Shown here one piece after another: positions 51,106-60,465 of a stretch of DNA of 64,000 nucleotides. Under the pieces are notes generated by a model. The model saw nothing but the letters and a program-made list of their open reading frames with translations, was not told the DNA's origin and did no database searches. A program made the position numbers and the translations under genes. Origin of the DNA: Undibacterium pigrum (GTDB lineage Bacteria; Pseudomonadota; Gammaproteobacteria; Burkholderiales; Burkholderiaceae_D); assembly GCF_003201815.1 (NCBI RefSeq), contig NZ_QJKB01000015.1, forward strand, positions 1-64,000, in the 5' to 3' direction. How positions within the stretch are numbered: the stretch's first letter is position 1; each line of letters opens with the position of its first letter.

Positions 51106-53214
51106 ATGCTTATCCATCAAACTGCCGGGCTGGCCAGCCTTGCCCGCGCTTCTGTCGTCTCCACTGTTTCTGCATTCTTCATCTTCACGCAAGCTACTGC
51201 CAGTGCAGCCAACTTGCCTTTGCCCGATATCAAAATCAGCAGCACTGCCCAGACCGCACAAAGCAATGTGCCCGTCAGCTTTGGCCAGGTGTTTGCCGCA
51301 GGTGATGTGCCTGCTGGCAGTATTTTGCAGGGGCAGTGGGCCAATGGCACTCTTGCCCCTTTGCAGGTCGATGCCAAGGCCACGCATGCAGATGGTTCTC
51401 TGCGGCATGCCATCATCACTACCGTTTTGCCGCAACTGGGCAAAGACGTGACGCAAAGCCTGCAATTGAAATTGTCTACCACTGCACCAGCCACAGGCCA
51501 GGTGGCAAACCCGGTTGATCTTATCAATGTCGGGTTTAGCGGCAACGTGAACATCACCATCGCTGGCAGGCTGTACACGGCAGCGATAGAGCAGGCACTG
51601 GCGGGCAGCAATGTCAGGAAATGGCTCAGCGGTTCGCAAGTCAGTGAATGGATGGTGGCTGTGCCGCTATATGATTCCACCGGCCTTGCCCATCCCCATC
51701 TGCATGCGCGCCTGGCTGTGCGTTACTACAATGGCTATAGCAAAGCCAGGGTGGATGTGACGCTAGAAAATGACTGGGCTTATCAGCCCGCACCGCAAAA
51801 TTTTACCTATGATGCTGAAGTCGTGATTGGTGGACAGACTGTGTTTTCCCAGGCCAATCTCACGCATTTCCATCATACCCGCTGGCGCAAGACTTTCTGG
51901 TGGGGCGCAGCACCACAAACCCATATTGCGCACAACAAGGCTTACCTCATCGCCAGCAAGGCCGTGCCAAATTATGATCAGCGCATCGTCATCTCCGAGA
52001 CTGCATTGAACAGCATGAAAAACCTCATGAGCGGTGCCAGTTTCCAGCCCATGGGATCGGGCCTGGCCATGCCGTATATGCCCACTACCGGCGGCAGGCC
52101 AGATATCGGCCTCATGCCCGCCTGGAATGCCGCTTATTTGCTGAGCATGGACAAACGCGCCAAAGATGCGGCGCTGGCGACGGCAGACCTGGCAGGCAGC
52201 TGGTCTGCCCATTATCGCGATAAAAATACCGACAAGCCTATCAGCCTGCGCGATTACCCGTATATGACCATACTTGGTAACCCGGGTGACACCTACAACC
52301 CTGCCACGAGACAGCGCGAAGCTTTCCCGGTCTGTGGTGGCACCTGTACCAATGTCAACACCGCCGATGCGGCGCATACACCAGCCTTCAGCTATCTGCC
52401 GTATCTGGTCACGGGGGACTACTATCATCTCGAAGAAATGCAGTTCTGGGCCATGTGGGATGTGTTTCAGACCAACCCCGGTTACCGCGCCAATATCCAG
52501 GGCCTGATCTTCCAGTCCAACGTCAGGGTGCAGGCATGGGATATTCGCAATCTTGCTGAGACCGCCTATATCACGCCCGACAATGACGTACTCAAGGCCG
52601 AGTTCAACAGGATACTGTCGAATAATCTCGACTACAACAACAACACCTATAGCAATAATGCCACTGCCAATATTTTTGGTGCCATCACCGGGCCGGGTGC
52701 GATTGTGTACGGCAATAGCATAGGCATCGCACCCTGGATGGATGATTTCTTTACCTCGGCAGTCGGGCGTGCGGCTGAGCTGGGTTACAGCAAGGCCCAG
52801 CCTATCTTGGCGTGGAAAGCCAGCTTCCCTGTACAGCGCATGCTGGCACCAGACTATTGCTGGATTTTTGGTGGCATCTACAGCCTCAATCTCAGGGCCA
52901 GTGCCACTGCACCGCTGTACACCACTTACGGGCAAGCCTATGAAGCCAGCCGACCAGCCAATGTAGCAGGCCTGACCTGCAACAGCCCAGAAATGGCAAG
53001 AGCACTGGGCTTGCGGGTAGGTGAGATGACAGGCTATTCAAGCACAGCCACAGGCTACCCATCCAATATGCAACCCGCGCTGGCCTATGCGGTAGATTCT
53101 GGCTATGCGGGTGGTGCCGCTGCCTGGCAAAAATTCATGCAGCGCAGTGTCTTGCCAGATTATTCTGCCCAGCCAGAATTTGCGATCGTGCCGCGTAGCG
53201 TGACCATACCTTAG
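51106..53214 (+). CDS. Large secreted protein, possible rhamnogalacturonan-lyase-like (RIFT barrel) fold
   Basis: Exported protein of 702 aa with a long signal peptide (about 1-35, cleaved near ASAANLP). The first 250 residues are beta-rich: PVSFGQVFAAGDVPAGSIL and LQVDAKATHADGSLRHAII recall the N-terminal barrel of exo-rhamnogalacturonan-lyase-like proteins. The rest contains an alpha/alpha-type region with HTPAFSYLPYLVTGDYYHLE and many Trp/Tyr, as in polysaccharide-active enzymes. This assignment is tentative; an unknown extracellular function is possible. AAAGGAAATCAA precedes ATG 51106. Its start lies just beyond MITE copy B. Confidence 0.85.
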   Translation: MLIHQTAGLASLARASVVSTVSAFFIFTQATASAANLPLPDIKISSTAQTAQSNVPVSFGQVFAAGDVPAGSILQGQWANGTLAPLQVDAKATHADGSLRHAIITTVLPQLGKDVTQSLQLKLSTTAPATGQVANPVDLINVGFSGNVNITIAGRLYTAAIEQALAGSNVRKWLSGSQVSEWMVAVPLYDSTGLAHPHLHARLAVRYYNGYSKARVDVTLENDWAYQPAPQNFTYDAEVVIGGQTVFSQANLTHFHHTRWRKTFWWGAAPQTHIAHNKAYLIASKAVPNYDQRIVISETALNSMKNLMSGASFQPMGSGLAMPYMPTTGGRPDIGLMPAWNAAYLLSMDKRAKDAALATADLAGSWSAHYRDKNTDKPISLRDYPYMTILGNPGDTYNPATRQREAFPVCGGTCTNVNTADAAHTPAFSYLPYLVTGDYYHLEEMQFWAMWDVFQTNPGYRANIQGLIFQSNVRVQAWDIRNLAETAYITPDNDVLKAEFNRILSNNLDYNNNTYSNNATANIFGAITGPGAIVYGNSIGIAPWMDDFFTSAVGRAAELGYSKAQPILAWKASFPVQRMLAPDYCWIFGGIYSLNLRASATAPLYTTYGQAYEASRPANVAGLTCNSPEMARALGLRVGEMTGYSSTATGYPSNMQPALAYAVDSGYAGGAAAWQKFMQRSVLPDYSAQPEFAIVPRSVTIP

Positions 53215-53218
53215 AGAT

Positions 53219-53252
53219 AAAAAACAGCGTACTTCGTTAAAGAAGTACGCTG
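53219..53252 (-). terminator. Terminator of the RND efflux operon
   Basis: CAGCGTACTTC and GAAGTACGCTG (53225-53252) form a perfect 11-bp stem with a 6-base loop. On the minus strand TTTTTT follows (53219-53224). It lies between the convergent secreted-protein gene and the RND outer-membrane factor. Confidence 0.85.
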
Positions 53253-53298
53253 CAAAATCCAGAGTCACTCTGGTCTAAGGAAATCAATACGACAGGAT

Positions 53299-54795
53299 TT
53301 ATTTTGCTGTTGCCACCTGCGTGTCTTTATCCGCTGCATCCGCGACTTTTCGGCTATCCCAGCCACCACCCAGCGCACGTATCAGGCCGACCGCAGACCT
53401 GGCACGCGCACCATCGAGTTGAGCCGCGATGCGCTGTTGCTGCAACACCGTGCGGTCAGCATCAATCACATTCAGATAACTGACCGAGCCTTCGCGGTAT
53501 TGCACATGCGAGAGCCTGGCTGCCCGCTCTGCCGCCTGCACCGCGTTGTCTTGTGCCTGGGTCTGGTCGCGCAAAATGCGCAAGTCAGCCAGATTGTCTT
53601 CGACTTCCCTGAAGGCATTCAGCACGGTCTGGCGGTAGTTGGCCACATCCTCTTCATAGGCTGCACCAGCCCTGTCCACACTGGCCTGGCGGCGGCCACC
53701 ATCAAACAGGGGCATGGACAACAAAGGCCCCAGCAGGAAGGTGCGGCTGCTCCAGTTCAGCAAATCACCCAGGCTGGCGGATGCATAACCGGCAGAGCCC
53801 GTGATATCCAGCCGGGGGAAGAAAGCTGAACGGGCCACACCTATGCGGGCATTGGCAGCGGCCATGCTGCGTTCTGCTGCAGCAATATCCGGCCTGCGTT
53901 CCAGCAAGTCTGATGGCAACCCTGCCGGGATATTGACAGCAATGCGCGACAAGGGACGCGGCAAGAAATTGAACTCTGCCGGTGTCTTGCCCAGCAAGAC
54001 GGCCAGTGCATGTTCTGCCACTGCACGACTGCGTGCCAGGCCCAGTGATTCTGATTGCGCCGTTGCCAGTTCAGCCTTGGCGCGTGCCAGGTCAAGTTCG
54101 CTGATGTCACCTTCATTAAAACGGGTTTGCACCAGCTTCAGGGTTTTTGAACGCAGCTCTACCGTGGCGGCATATAAAGCCTGTTCTGCATCCAGTTCAC
54201 GCAGAAGGAAGTAGGCTTGCGCCACGTCGGCTTGCAAGGCCAGTTGCACGGACTGGAACAGGGCTTCAGTCTTTTGCGTATCTGCCGTTGCCGCGTCTAT
54301 GCTGGAAGCCACGCGGCCAAACAGATCCAGCTCATACGATGCACCAAGCTGGGCATTGTAGGTCGTGGACGTCGGCATCCTGGTATTGTCAGGCAAACCC
54401 TGGGACGCCGGTGCAGCACGCCCACGGTTGGCACCCAGGCCCGCATTCACTTGCGGGAACAGGCCAGCACGCGCGTCCTGCCGCAAGGCGCGGGATTGCT
54501 TCAGACGGGCGGCAGCGGCTTTCAGGTTCTGGTTGGCCGCCATGGCCTGGCTTTCCATCTCGTTGAGACTGTCGTCTGCAAAGATTTTCCACCAGTCACC
54601 GCGGGCGACTTCTTCTGAAGGCTGGGCTTCTTTCCAGTTGCCCGAGTTGCTGTTTGCCTGCACTTCTTTATAGGCAGTGGGAGTTGTCACTTCCGCTTTC
54701 TGATAAGTCGGTGCGACTGAGCAACCAGCCAGCACCAGCAATAACATCAACAGGGATGAAGCAGACTTCAGGGGTTTGATTGTATTCATCATCAT
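53299..54795 (-). CDS. RND efflux outer-membrane factor (NodT family lipoprotein)
   Basis: Outer-membrane channel lipoprotein of 498 aa. Lipobox VLAGC gives the acylated Cys at about residue 25. The two OEP halves carry SYELDLFGRVAS, LLERRPDIAAAERSMAAANA and the C-terminal LSHVQYREGSVSYLNVID. It corresponds in place to OpcM/OprC of Burkholderia and ends the operon, six bases after the pump gene. The last 20 residues (about 480-498) are hydrophilic and Ala/Asp/Lys-rich. Confidence 0.95.
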   Translation of the reverse strand: MMMNTIKPLKSASSLLMLLLVLAGCSVAPTYQKAEVTTPTAYKEVQANSNSGNWKEAQPSEEVARGDWWKIFADDSLNEMESQAMAANQNLKAAAARLKQSRALRQDARAGLFPQVNAGLGANRGRAAPASQGLPDNTRMPTSTTYNAQLGASYELDLFGRVASSIDAATADTQKTEALFQSVQLALQADVAQAYFLLRELDAEQALYAATVELRSKTLKLVQTRFNEGDISELDLARAKAELATAQSESLGLARSRAVAEHALAVLLGKTPAEFNFLPRPLSRIAVNIPAGLPSDLLERRPDIAAAERSMAAANARIGVARSAFFPRLDITGSAGYASASLGDLLNWSSRTFLLGPLLSMPLFDGGRRQASVDRAGAAYEEDVANYRQTVLNAFREVEDNLADLRILRDQTQAQDNAVQAAERAARLSHVQYREGSVSYLNVIDADRTVLQQQRIAAQLDGARARSAVGLIRALGGGWDSRKVADAADKDTQVATAK

Positions 54796-54801
54796 GCTCT
54801 C

Positions 54802-57800
54802 TCAAACTTTAACAGTAGCGTGCTCATGCGTGAGGTCATGTGCAAGGTCGTGTGCAAGAGCGGGCGCTTCATGCACGACAGCAGAATGCAGCTTGCGGCC
54901 ACCTGCAAGAGTACGCAGCAATACATAAAACACCGGTGTCAGGAACAGGCCAAACAGGGTGACACCCAGCATGCCAAAGAACACTGCGACACCCATCGCA
55001 TGGCGCATCTCGGAACCAGGGCCGCTGGAAATCACCAGTGGCACCACACCCATGATGAAGGCGATGGAAGTCATCAGGATAGGACGCAGACGCAAGCGGC
55101 TGGCATCTATCGCTGCCTGCAAAGGTGTGCTGCCCTGCAGTTCAAGTTCCCGCGCAAATTCCACGATCAGGATCGCATTCTTGGCCGATAGCCCCACCAG
55201 TACCATGAGACCTATCTGGGTGAAGATATTGTTGTCCCCACCTGTCAGCCAGACACCAGTCAAAGCCGCCAGCAAACTCATGGGCACGATCATGATGACA
55301 GCCAGTGGCAAGGTCAGGCTTTCATACTGCGCCGCCAATACCAGGAACACCAGCAAGACACTGATAGGGAATACCCAGACACCGGCATTGCCAGCCAAAA
55401 TCTGTTGGTAAGTCAGGTCAGTCCATTCAAACTTGATACCGGCTGGCAGGGTCTTGGCAGCAATACGCTCTGCCGCAGCCTGCGCCTGATTCGATGAATA
55501 ACCGGGGGCAGGGCCACCATTGATATCCGCCGCCGTGTAGCCGTTATAACGCACCACCATTTCAGGACCAAAGCTTGGTGTGACTTTGACGAGGGAAGAC
55601 AGCGGCACCATTTCACCGGCTGTGTTACGGGTTTTCAGTTGCAGGATATCTTCAGGCTTGGCACGGTAAGGTGCATCTGCCTGGGCACGAACCTGGTACA
55701 CACGGCCAAAGCGGTTGAAGTCATTCACGTACAAAGAACCAAGATAAATCTGCATGGTGTCAAACACATCCGTCACCGGCACACCCAGTTGCTTGGCCTT
55801 GACGCGGTCGAGGTTGACATCCAGTTGTGGCACATTGATCTGATAGCTGGAGAACATAGGGCCCAGTTCTGGTGCTGTTTTGGCAGCGGCAATAAAGGCC
55901 TGTGTTGCGGCATCCAGTTCAGCATAGCCCAGTGCACCCTTGTCTTCGATCTGCATCTTGAAGCCGCCAACTGTACCGAGACCCATGACAGGTGGTGGCG
56001 GGAAGACTGCGATGAAAGCATCCTTGATGCCGAAATACTTCTGGTTCAGCTTGCCTGCAATCGCATTGGCAGAAAGCTCGGCACTGCGGCGTTCTTCAAA
56101 CGGTTTCAGCGTCACAAAAACAATACCGGCGCTGGAGCTATTGGTAAAACCGTTGATGGACAAACCAGGGAAGGCAACTGCGCTTTCCACGCCCGGTTCT
56201 TTCAAGGCAATGGCCGACATGTCACGGATGACTTTTTCAGTCCTGTCCAGCGTCGCGCCATTAGGTAATTGCGTGAAGCTGATCAGGTATTGCTTGTCTT
56301 GCCCAGGCACAAAACCACCCGGCACGATATAGGAAATACCCACGGCGGCTGCCAGCAATACCACATACACCACCATGCTGGATGCCTTGCGTGAGATAAC
56401 ACCAGCCACACCTTTGGAATACTTTTCAGAACCACGATTGAACATGCGGTTGAAGGCATCGAAGAAGCGGCCAAACAGGCGGTTCATGACCTTGGTCAGC
56501 CAGTCCGGTTTTTCATCATGACCTTTGAGCAAAATCGCAGCCAGTGCTGGTGACAGAGTCAGCGAGTTGAAGGCCGAGATCACAGTAGATATCGCAATCG
56601 TCATCGCAAACTGTTTGTAAAATTGCCCGGTCAAGCCAGTCATGAAGGCCAGTGGTACGAATACCGCAACCAGCGTCAGGGCGATAGCAATGATAGGGCC
56701 GCTGACTTCGCGCATGGCTCTATAAGTCGCTTCTTTCGGTGACAGGCCAGCCGAGATATTCCTCTCCACATTCTCCACCACCACAATCGCATCATCGACG
56801 ACGATACCAATGGCCAGCACCATGCCAAACAGTGACAAGGCATTGATGGAGTAGCCAAAGCCCAGCATCAGTGAAAAAGTACCAACGATGGATACCGGCA
56901 CGGCCAGCAGTGGGATCAGCGAAGCACGCCAGGTTTGCAAGAAAACGATGACCACCAGCACCACTAGCGCAATCGCTTCCAGCAAAGTCTCGACTACCGC
57001 ATGGATGCTTGAACGCACAAATTGCGTAGGGTCATACACGATCTTGTATTGCACTGAGCTAGGGAAGTCTGCCGACAATTCTTTCATGGCAGCACGTACC
57101 TGGTCAGACACATCCAGCGCATTCGCACCAGGTGCCTGGAAGATAGGTATCGCGACGGCTGGTTTATTGTCGAGCAAAGAACGCAAGCCATATTCAGATG
57201 CATCCAGTTCTATGCGCGCCACGTCTGCCAGCCGGGTGACTGCACCATCGGCAGAAGTCTTGAGTATGATCTCGGCAAATTCTGATTCTGATTTCAAACG
57301 ACCTTGCGCATTCACATTGAACTGCAAAGGTGTGCCCGGCACATTTGGTGATGCACCGATGACACCTGCCGCCACCTGCACGTTTTGTTCGCGTATGGAG
57401 TTGACCACGTCAGACGCAGTCAGGCCACGCTGTGCGACTTTTTGCGGGTCCAGCCAGACACGCATGGCGTAATTTCCCGAACCAAACAAGCCCACTTCAC
57501 CCACACCCTTGATACGCGCCAGACGGTCTTTGACATTCAACACTGCATAGTTGCGCAGGTAAGTCATGTCATAGCGGTCATCCGGTGAAATCAGATGCAC
57601 GACCATGGTCAGCGCAGGTGAACTCTTGATGGTCGTCACCCCGAGGCGCTGCACATCAGCAGGCAGGCGTGGCAAGGCTTGCGAGACACGGTTTTGCACC
57701 AGTTGCTGCGCCTTGTCTGGGTCTACACCCAGCTTAAAGTTGACGGTCACCGTCAGATTGCCGTCACTGTTTGCCTGTGACTGCATATACAGCATATTCT

Positions 57801-58023
57801 CTACGCCATTGATGGATTCTTCCAAAGGAGAAGCCACGGTTTCTGCAATCACCTTGGGGTTGGCACCTGGATATTGCGCCCGCACCACGACGGAAGGCGG
57901 CACCACCTCGGGATATTCCGAGATAGGCAACTGGAACATGGCCAGCGCACCGGCCAGCAAGATAATTACCGACAGCACCCCGGCGAAGATGGGGCGGTCG
58001 ATAAAGAATTTTGAGATATTCAT
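54802..58023 (-). CDS. RND multidrug efflux pump, HAE1 family (CeoB/BpeF/MexF-like)
   Basis: Inner-membrane proton-driven pump of 1073 aa, full length for the family. Helix 1 is preceded by FIDRPIFAGVLSVIILLAG. The proton relay is intact: paired Asp in GIVVDDAIVVVENVERN (helix 4) and the Lys in GLSAKNAILIVEFARE (helix 10). Two large periplasmic loops carry the porter and docking domains. The trimer exports amphiphilic drugs such as chloramphenicol, trimethoprim or fluoroquinolones in relatives. The C-terminal tail is His-rich. The operon order adaptor-pump-outer-membrane factor, with a divergent LysR, matches ceoAB-opcM. Confidence 0.97.
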   Translation of the reverse strand: MNISKFFIDRPIFAGVLSVIILLAGALAMFQLPISEYPEVVPPSVVVRAQYPGANPKVIAETVASPLEESINGVENMLYMQSQANSDGNLTVTVNFKLGVDPDKAQQLVQNRVSQALPRLPADVQRLGVTTIKSSPALTMVVHLISPDDRYDMTYLRNYAVLNVKDRLARIKGVGEVGLFGSGNYAMRVWLDPQKVAQRGLTASDVVNSIREQNVQVAAGVIGASPNVPGTPLQFNVNAQGRLKSESEFAEIILKTSADGAVTRLADVARIELDASEYGLRSLLDNKPAVAIPIFQAPGANALDVSDQVRAAMKELSADFPSSVQYKIVYDPTQFVRSSIHAVVETLLEAIALVVLVVIVFLQTWRASLIPLLAVPVSIVGTFSLMLGFGYSINALSLFGMVLAIGIVVDDAIVVVENVERNISAGLSPKEATYRAMREVSGPIIAIALTLVAVFVPLAFMTGLTGQFYKQFAMTIAISTVISAFNSLTLSPALAAILLKGHDEKPDWLTKVMNRLFGRFFDAFNRMFNRGSEKYSKGVAGVISRKASSMVVYVVLLAAAVGISYIVPGGFVPGQDKQYLISFTQLPNGATLDRTEKVIRDMSAIALKEPGVESAVAFPGLSINGFTNSSSAGIVFVTLKPFEERRSAELSANAIAGKLNQKYFGIKDAFIAVFPPPPVMGLGTVGGFKMQIEDKGALGYAELDAATQAFIAAAKTAPELGPMFSSYQINVPQLDVNLDRVKAKQLGVPVTDVFDTMQIYLGSLYVNDFNRFGRVYQVRAQADAPYRAKPEDILQLKTRNTAGEMVPLSSLVKVTPSFGPEMVVRYNGYTAADINGGPAPGYSSNQAQAAAERIAAKTLPAGIKFEWTDLTYQQILAGNAGVWVFPISVLLVFLVLAAQYESLTLPLAVIMIVPMSLLAALTGVWLTGGDNNIFTQIGLMVLVGLSAKNAILIVEFARELELQGSTPLQAAIDASRLRLRPILMTSIAFIMGVVPLVISSGPGSEMRHAMGVAVFFGMLGVTLFGLFLTPVFYVLLRTLAGGRKLHSAVVHEAPALAHDLAHDLTHEHATVKV

Positions 58024-58063
58024 GATATTTTTCTATCTGCGTTTATATTTGTGTACGCGATGA

Positions 58064-59365
58064 TCAAGACTTGTTAGCAGCAGTTTTTTCTGCCGCAGCA
58101 CTGGTATCAGGCGTTGCCGGAACAGCAGCGACTTTACTCATAGGCACCACATTCGGCGTGATGGTGTCACCAGGGCGTGTACGTTGCAGGCCATTGACGA
58201 CGATGCGTTCACCAGCTTTGAGGCCAGATTCCACAATCAGCAAATCTTCCTGCCTGTTACCGAGACGTACTTCGCGGTAAGCCGTGTGATTGTCTTTGTC
58301 GACTGCCAGCACGAAGCGTTTGCTTTGATCAGTGCCCACGGCTTTTTCATCTATCATCAATGCTGCATGCGGCGCACCACCGCCCAGACGTACACGGGCA
58401 TACAGGCCGGGCAAGAGCAAGCCATCCTGGTTTTCAAACACGGCGCGCACGCGTATTGTTCCTGAAGAAGTATCAACGCGGTTGTCGATGGAAACCACCT
58501 TGCCCTGGCGTGAATAACCTTCTTCATTCGCCAGACCCAGGAAGACCGGCACCTGGGTATTTTTCGCTTGCGCCGGGTTCACGTATTTCAAGAAGCTTTG
58601 TTCATCCACATCAAAAGATGCATACACTTGCGAGACAGATACCAGGGTGCTCAAGGCGGGTGAGCTGGCACCAACGGCAATGACATTGCCAACGGTGACT
58701 TCGGCACGCGAAATGCGGCCAGCAACGGGGGCGGTGATCTGGGTATATTCAAGATTGAGTTTTGCTGCCTTCAATGCTGCCTGCGCTGCCAGTACATTGG
58801 CCGCTGCTTCACGTGATGCATTTTGTTTTTCTTCAAAATCACGGCGGGCGATGGCGTTTTCACCCAGCAGTCTCTCACCGCGCGCCACGTCAGAACTGGT
58901 ATAGGCCGCACGTGCTTCGGCTGCTGCCAGTTGTGCCTGGAAGCGTGCTACTTCAGCCGCATAGGGGCGCGGGTCTATGGTGAACAGCAGATCACCTTTC
59001 CTGACCAGGCTGCCATCCTTGAAATGCACGGCAGTCAGGGTGCCGCCTACCAGGGGGCGTATCTCTACGCGGTCGACCGCTTCGAGCTTGCCAGAATAAT
59101 TTTGCCAGTCAACGATATTGCGGCTGACGACTTCGGCGACGTCGACCGTCGTGGCTGGTGGCGCTTCCTTGGGTGCGGCATGACTGGTTTCGGCATGAAT
59201 GGCACCCAGGGTGCCAGCACCGGCAATCAACATGACGATGGCGGCGCTGATGGCGATGGATTTACGGCTTGGTGCAGTAGATTTGTTGGATTCAGACATG
59301 ATATTCCTCGTGGATGTAGTAGGTAAATTACTGAGTTCTTGAGTGTCTTTTGTGTTGTCAGACAT
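58064..59365 (-). CDS. RND efflux periplasmic adaptor (CeoA/BpeE-like)
   Basis: Membrane fusion protein of 433 aa. An N-terminal anchor or signal (about 35-58) is followed by lipoyl halves (VDRVEIRPLVGGTLTAVHF and LEYTQITAPVAGRISRAEV), a short hairpin (about 130-190), and beta-barrel and MP domains. Two starts are plausible: ATG 59365, whose GGAGG site lies inside the end of the upstream gene and which overlaps its stop, and ATG 59299 with GAGGAATATC. I give the longer form. The C-terminus is Ala-rich. It binds the RND pump and OMF. Confidence 0.95.
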   Translation of the reverse strand: MSDNTKDTQELSNLPTTSTRNIMSESNKSTAPSRKSIAISAAIVMLIAGAGTLGAIHAETSHAAPKEAPPATTVDVAEVVSRNIVDWQNYSGKLEAVDRVEIRPLVGGTLTAVHFKDGSLVRKGDLLFTIDPRPYAAEVARFQAQLAAAEARAAYTSSDVARGERLLGENAIARRDFEEKQNASREAAANVLAAQAALKAAKLNLEYTQITAPVAGRISRAEVTVGNVIAVGASSPALSTLVSVSQVYASFDVDEQSFLKYVNPAQAKNTQVPVFLGLANEEGYSRQGKVVSIDNRVDTSSGTIRVRAVFENQDGLLLPGLYARVRLGGGAPHAALMIDEKAVGTDQSKRFVLAVDKDNHTAYREVRLGNRQEDLLIVESGLKAGERIVVNGLQRTRPGDTITPNVVPMSKVAAVPATPDTSAAAEKTAANKS

Positions 59366-60278
59366 TTTGTTTTTCCTCCAGGGATACGAAAGCAGTTGTG
59401 TTCAAATCATTGGGAACCGCCAGGCGACGGCGCAAAAAATCCGCCACTTCCACCAGCACAGGCTGATGCTCAGGCAATGAGGCATGCTTGATCCCGGCAA
59501 AGCGGGCTACCTGCACAGGCACACCAACGGTAATCAGGGCTGCTGCATATTTTTCTGCTTCCACATGCAGGACATCATGTTCAGCGGTAGCGATAAAGGC
59601 GGGTGACAAACCACCCAGGCGGCTGGATTCCAGCGGCGCAGCATAAGGGTGCAGGCGCTGCAAAGAGCGCGGCAGGTATTGGCCATAGCAATGCGCGCAT
59701 TCTTGCGGGGTCAGGTCAGATTCCAGTTTCTTGGCGTCACCCAGGCGTGTCATGCTGGGGTCCAGCATCGGGCCTATCAGTGCTTGCGCCAGTATCGGCG
59801 GGGCATTGCGGTCACGTGCTATCAGGGTCAGGCAAGTCGCCAGGTTGCCACCGGCATCGTCACCCGCTACTGCCAGGCGGCTGGCGTCAGCCCTGATGCT
59901 GGCGGCATTCTTGATGGCCCACAGCATGGCAGTGTAAGCATCTTCCGGCGCTGCCGGAAAAGGCTTGGCCGGGGCCAGTGAATAACCCACGGACAAGACA
60001 ATGACATTGCTGTTGCGTGCAATGAAGCGTGCCGGTACATCGGCATCATTCAAAGACCCGCTGATAAAACCACCGCCGTGGAAATACAGCACCACCGGCA
60101 AAACCGCATTGCCCTGAGGGCGATACAGCCGCACAGGGATGACCCCAAGCGGGCCAGGGATAAGGAAATTGTCTATCTGCAAAGATGGCTCAGCCGTCTT
60201 TGTGGTCTTTTTTCTTTTCTTGACGGTGTTGCCGATATTGCTAGGGTTGCCAAGAATTATTGCTGTTTCGTCCATCAT
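59358..60278 (-). CDS. Lipase-like alpha/beta hydrolase with Asp in the nucleophile elbow (LlpE-like)
   Basis: Hormone-sensitive-lipase-type protein of 306 aa without a signal peptide. The oxyanion motif FHGGGF (about residue 68) is intact. The nucleophile elbow reads AVAGDDAGGN (GAC GAT) where active family members have GDSAGG, so the catalytic Ser is Asp. The Asp (AEHDVLHVEAE) and His (GIKHASLPEH) positions remain. It heads the RND operon and overlaps the adaptor gene. In Burkholderia the matching gene, llpE (lipase-like protein), sits at the same place. Either a pseudo-enzyme or an Asp-nucleophile hydrolase is possible. Confidence 0.92.
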   Translation of the reverse strand: MMDETAIILGNPSNIGNTVKKRKKTTKTAEPSLQIDNFLIPGPLGVIPVRLYRPQGNAVLPVVLYFHGGGFISGSLNDADVPARFIARNSNVIVLSVGYSLAPAKPFPAAPEDAYTAMLWAIKNAASIRADASRLAVAGDDAGGNLATCLTLIARDRNAPPILAQALIGPMLDPSMTRLGDAKKLESDLTPQECAHCYGQYLPRSLQRLHPYAAPLESSRLGGLSPAFIATAEHDVLHVEAEKYAAALITVGVPVQVARFAGIKHASLPEHQPVLVEVADFLRRRLAVPNDLNTTAFVSLEEKQNV

Positions 60279-60314
60279 ATTGTCGCCAATCGCGCCAGAG
60301 CTTAGTGAATGGAC

Positions 60315-60428
60315 CGAATAGTAGGCACTATGCGCTTCGGGATAAACGCCTATAATCCAACATGACTATTCCGTCAGGTCGACTAATCAAGCTTCAAATT
60401 AGGTTTATACTTCGTTCAGACGAATAGT
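60315..60428. promoter_or_regulatory. LysR-operator-like CGAATAGT boxes in the divergent promoter
   Basis: CGAATAGT at 60315-60322 and 60421-60428 and ACTATTCCG at 60365-60373 (complement of the same box with one change) lie between the llpE-like and LysR genes, about 50 bases apart. Repeated half-sites of this kind suit a LysR tetramer. Confidence 0.5.
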
Positions 60429-60465
60429 CCTTGACTATGCCAACCAGTTATTCAGGAGTACCGCG

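Noticed and set aside
51763..52935. 390-codon minus-strand frame opposite the secreted protein gene
   Set aside because: The plus-strand gene has a signal peptide and a good binding site; the antisense frame has neither start site nor family.
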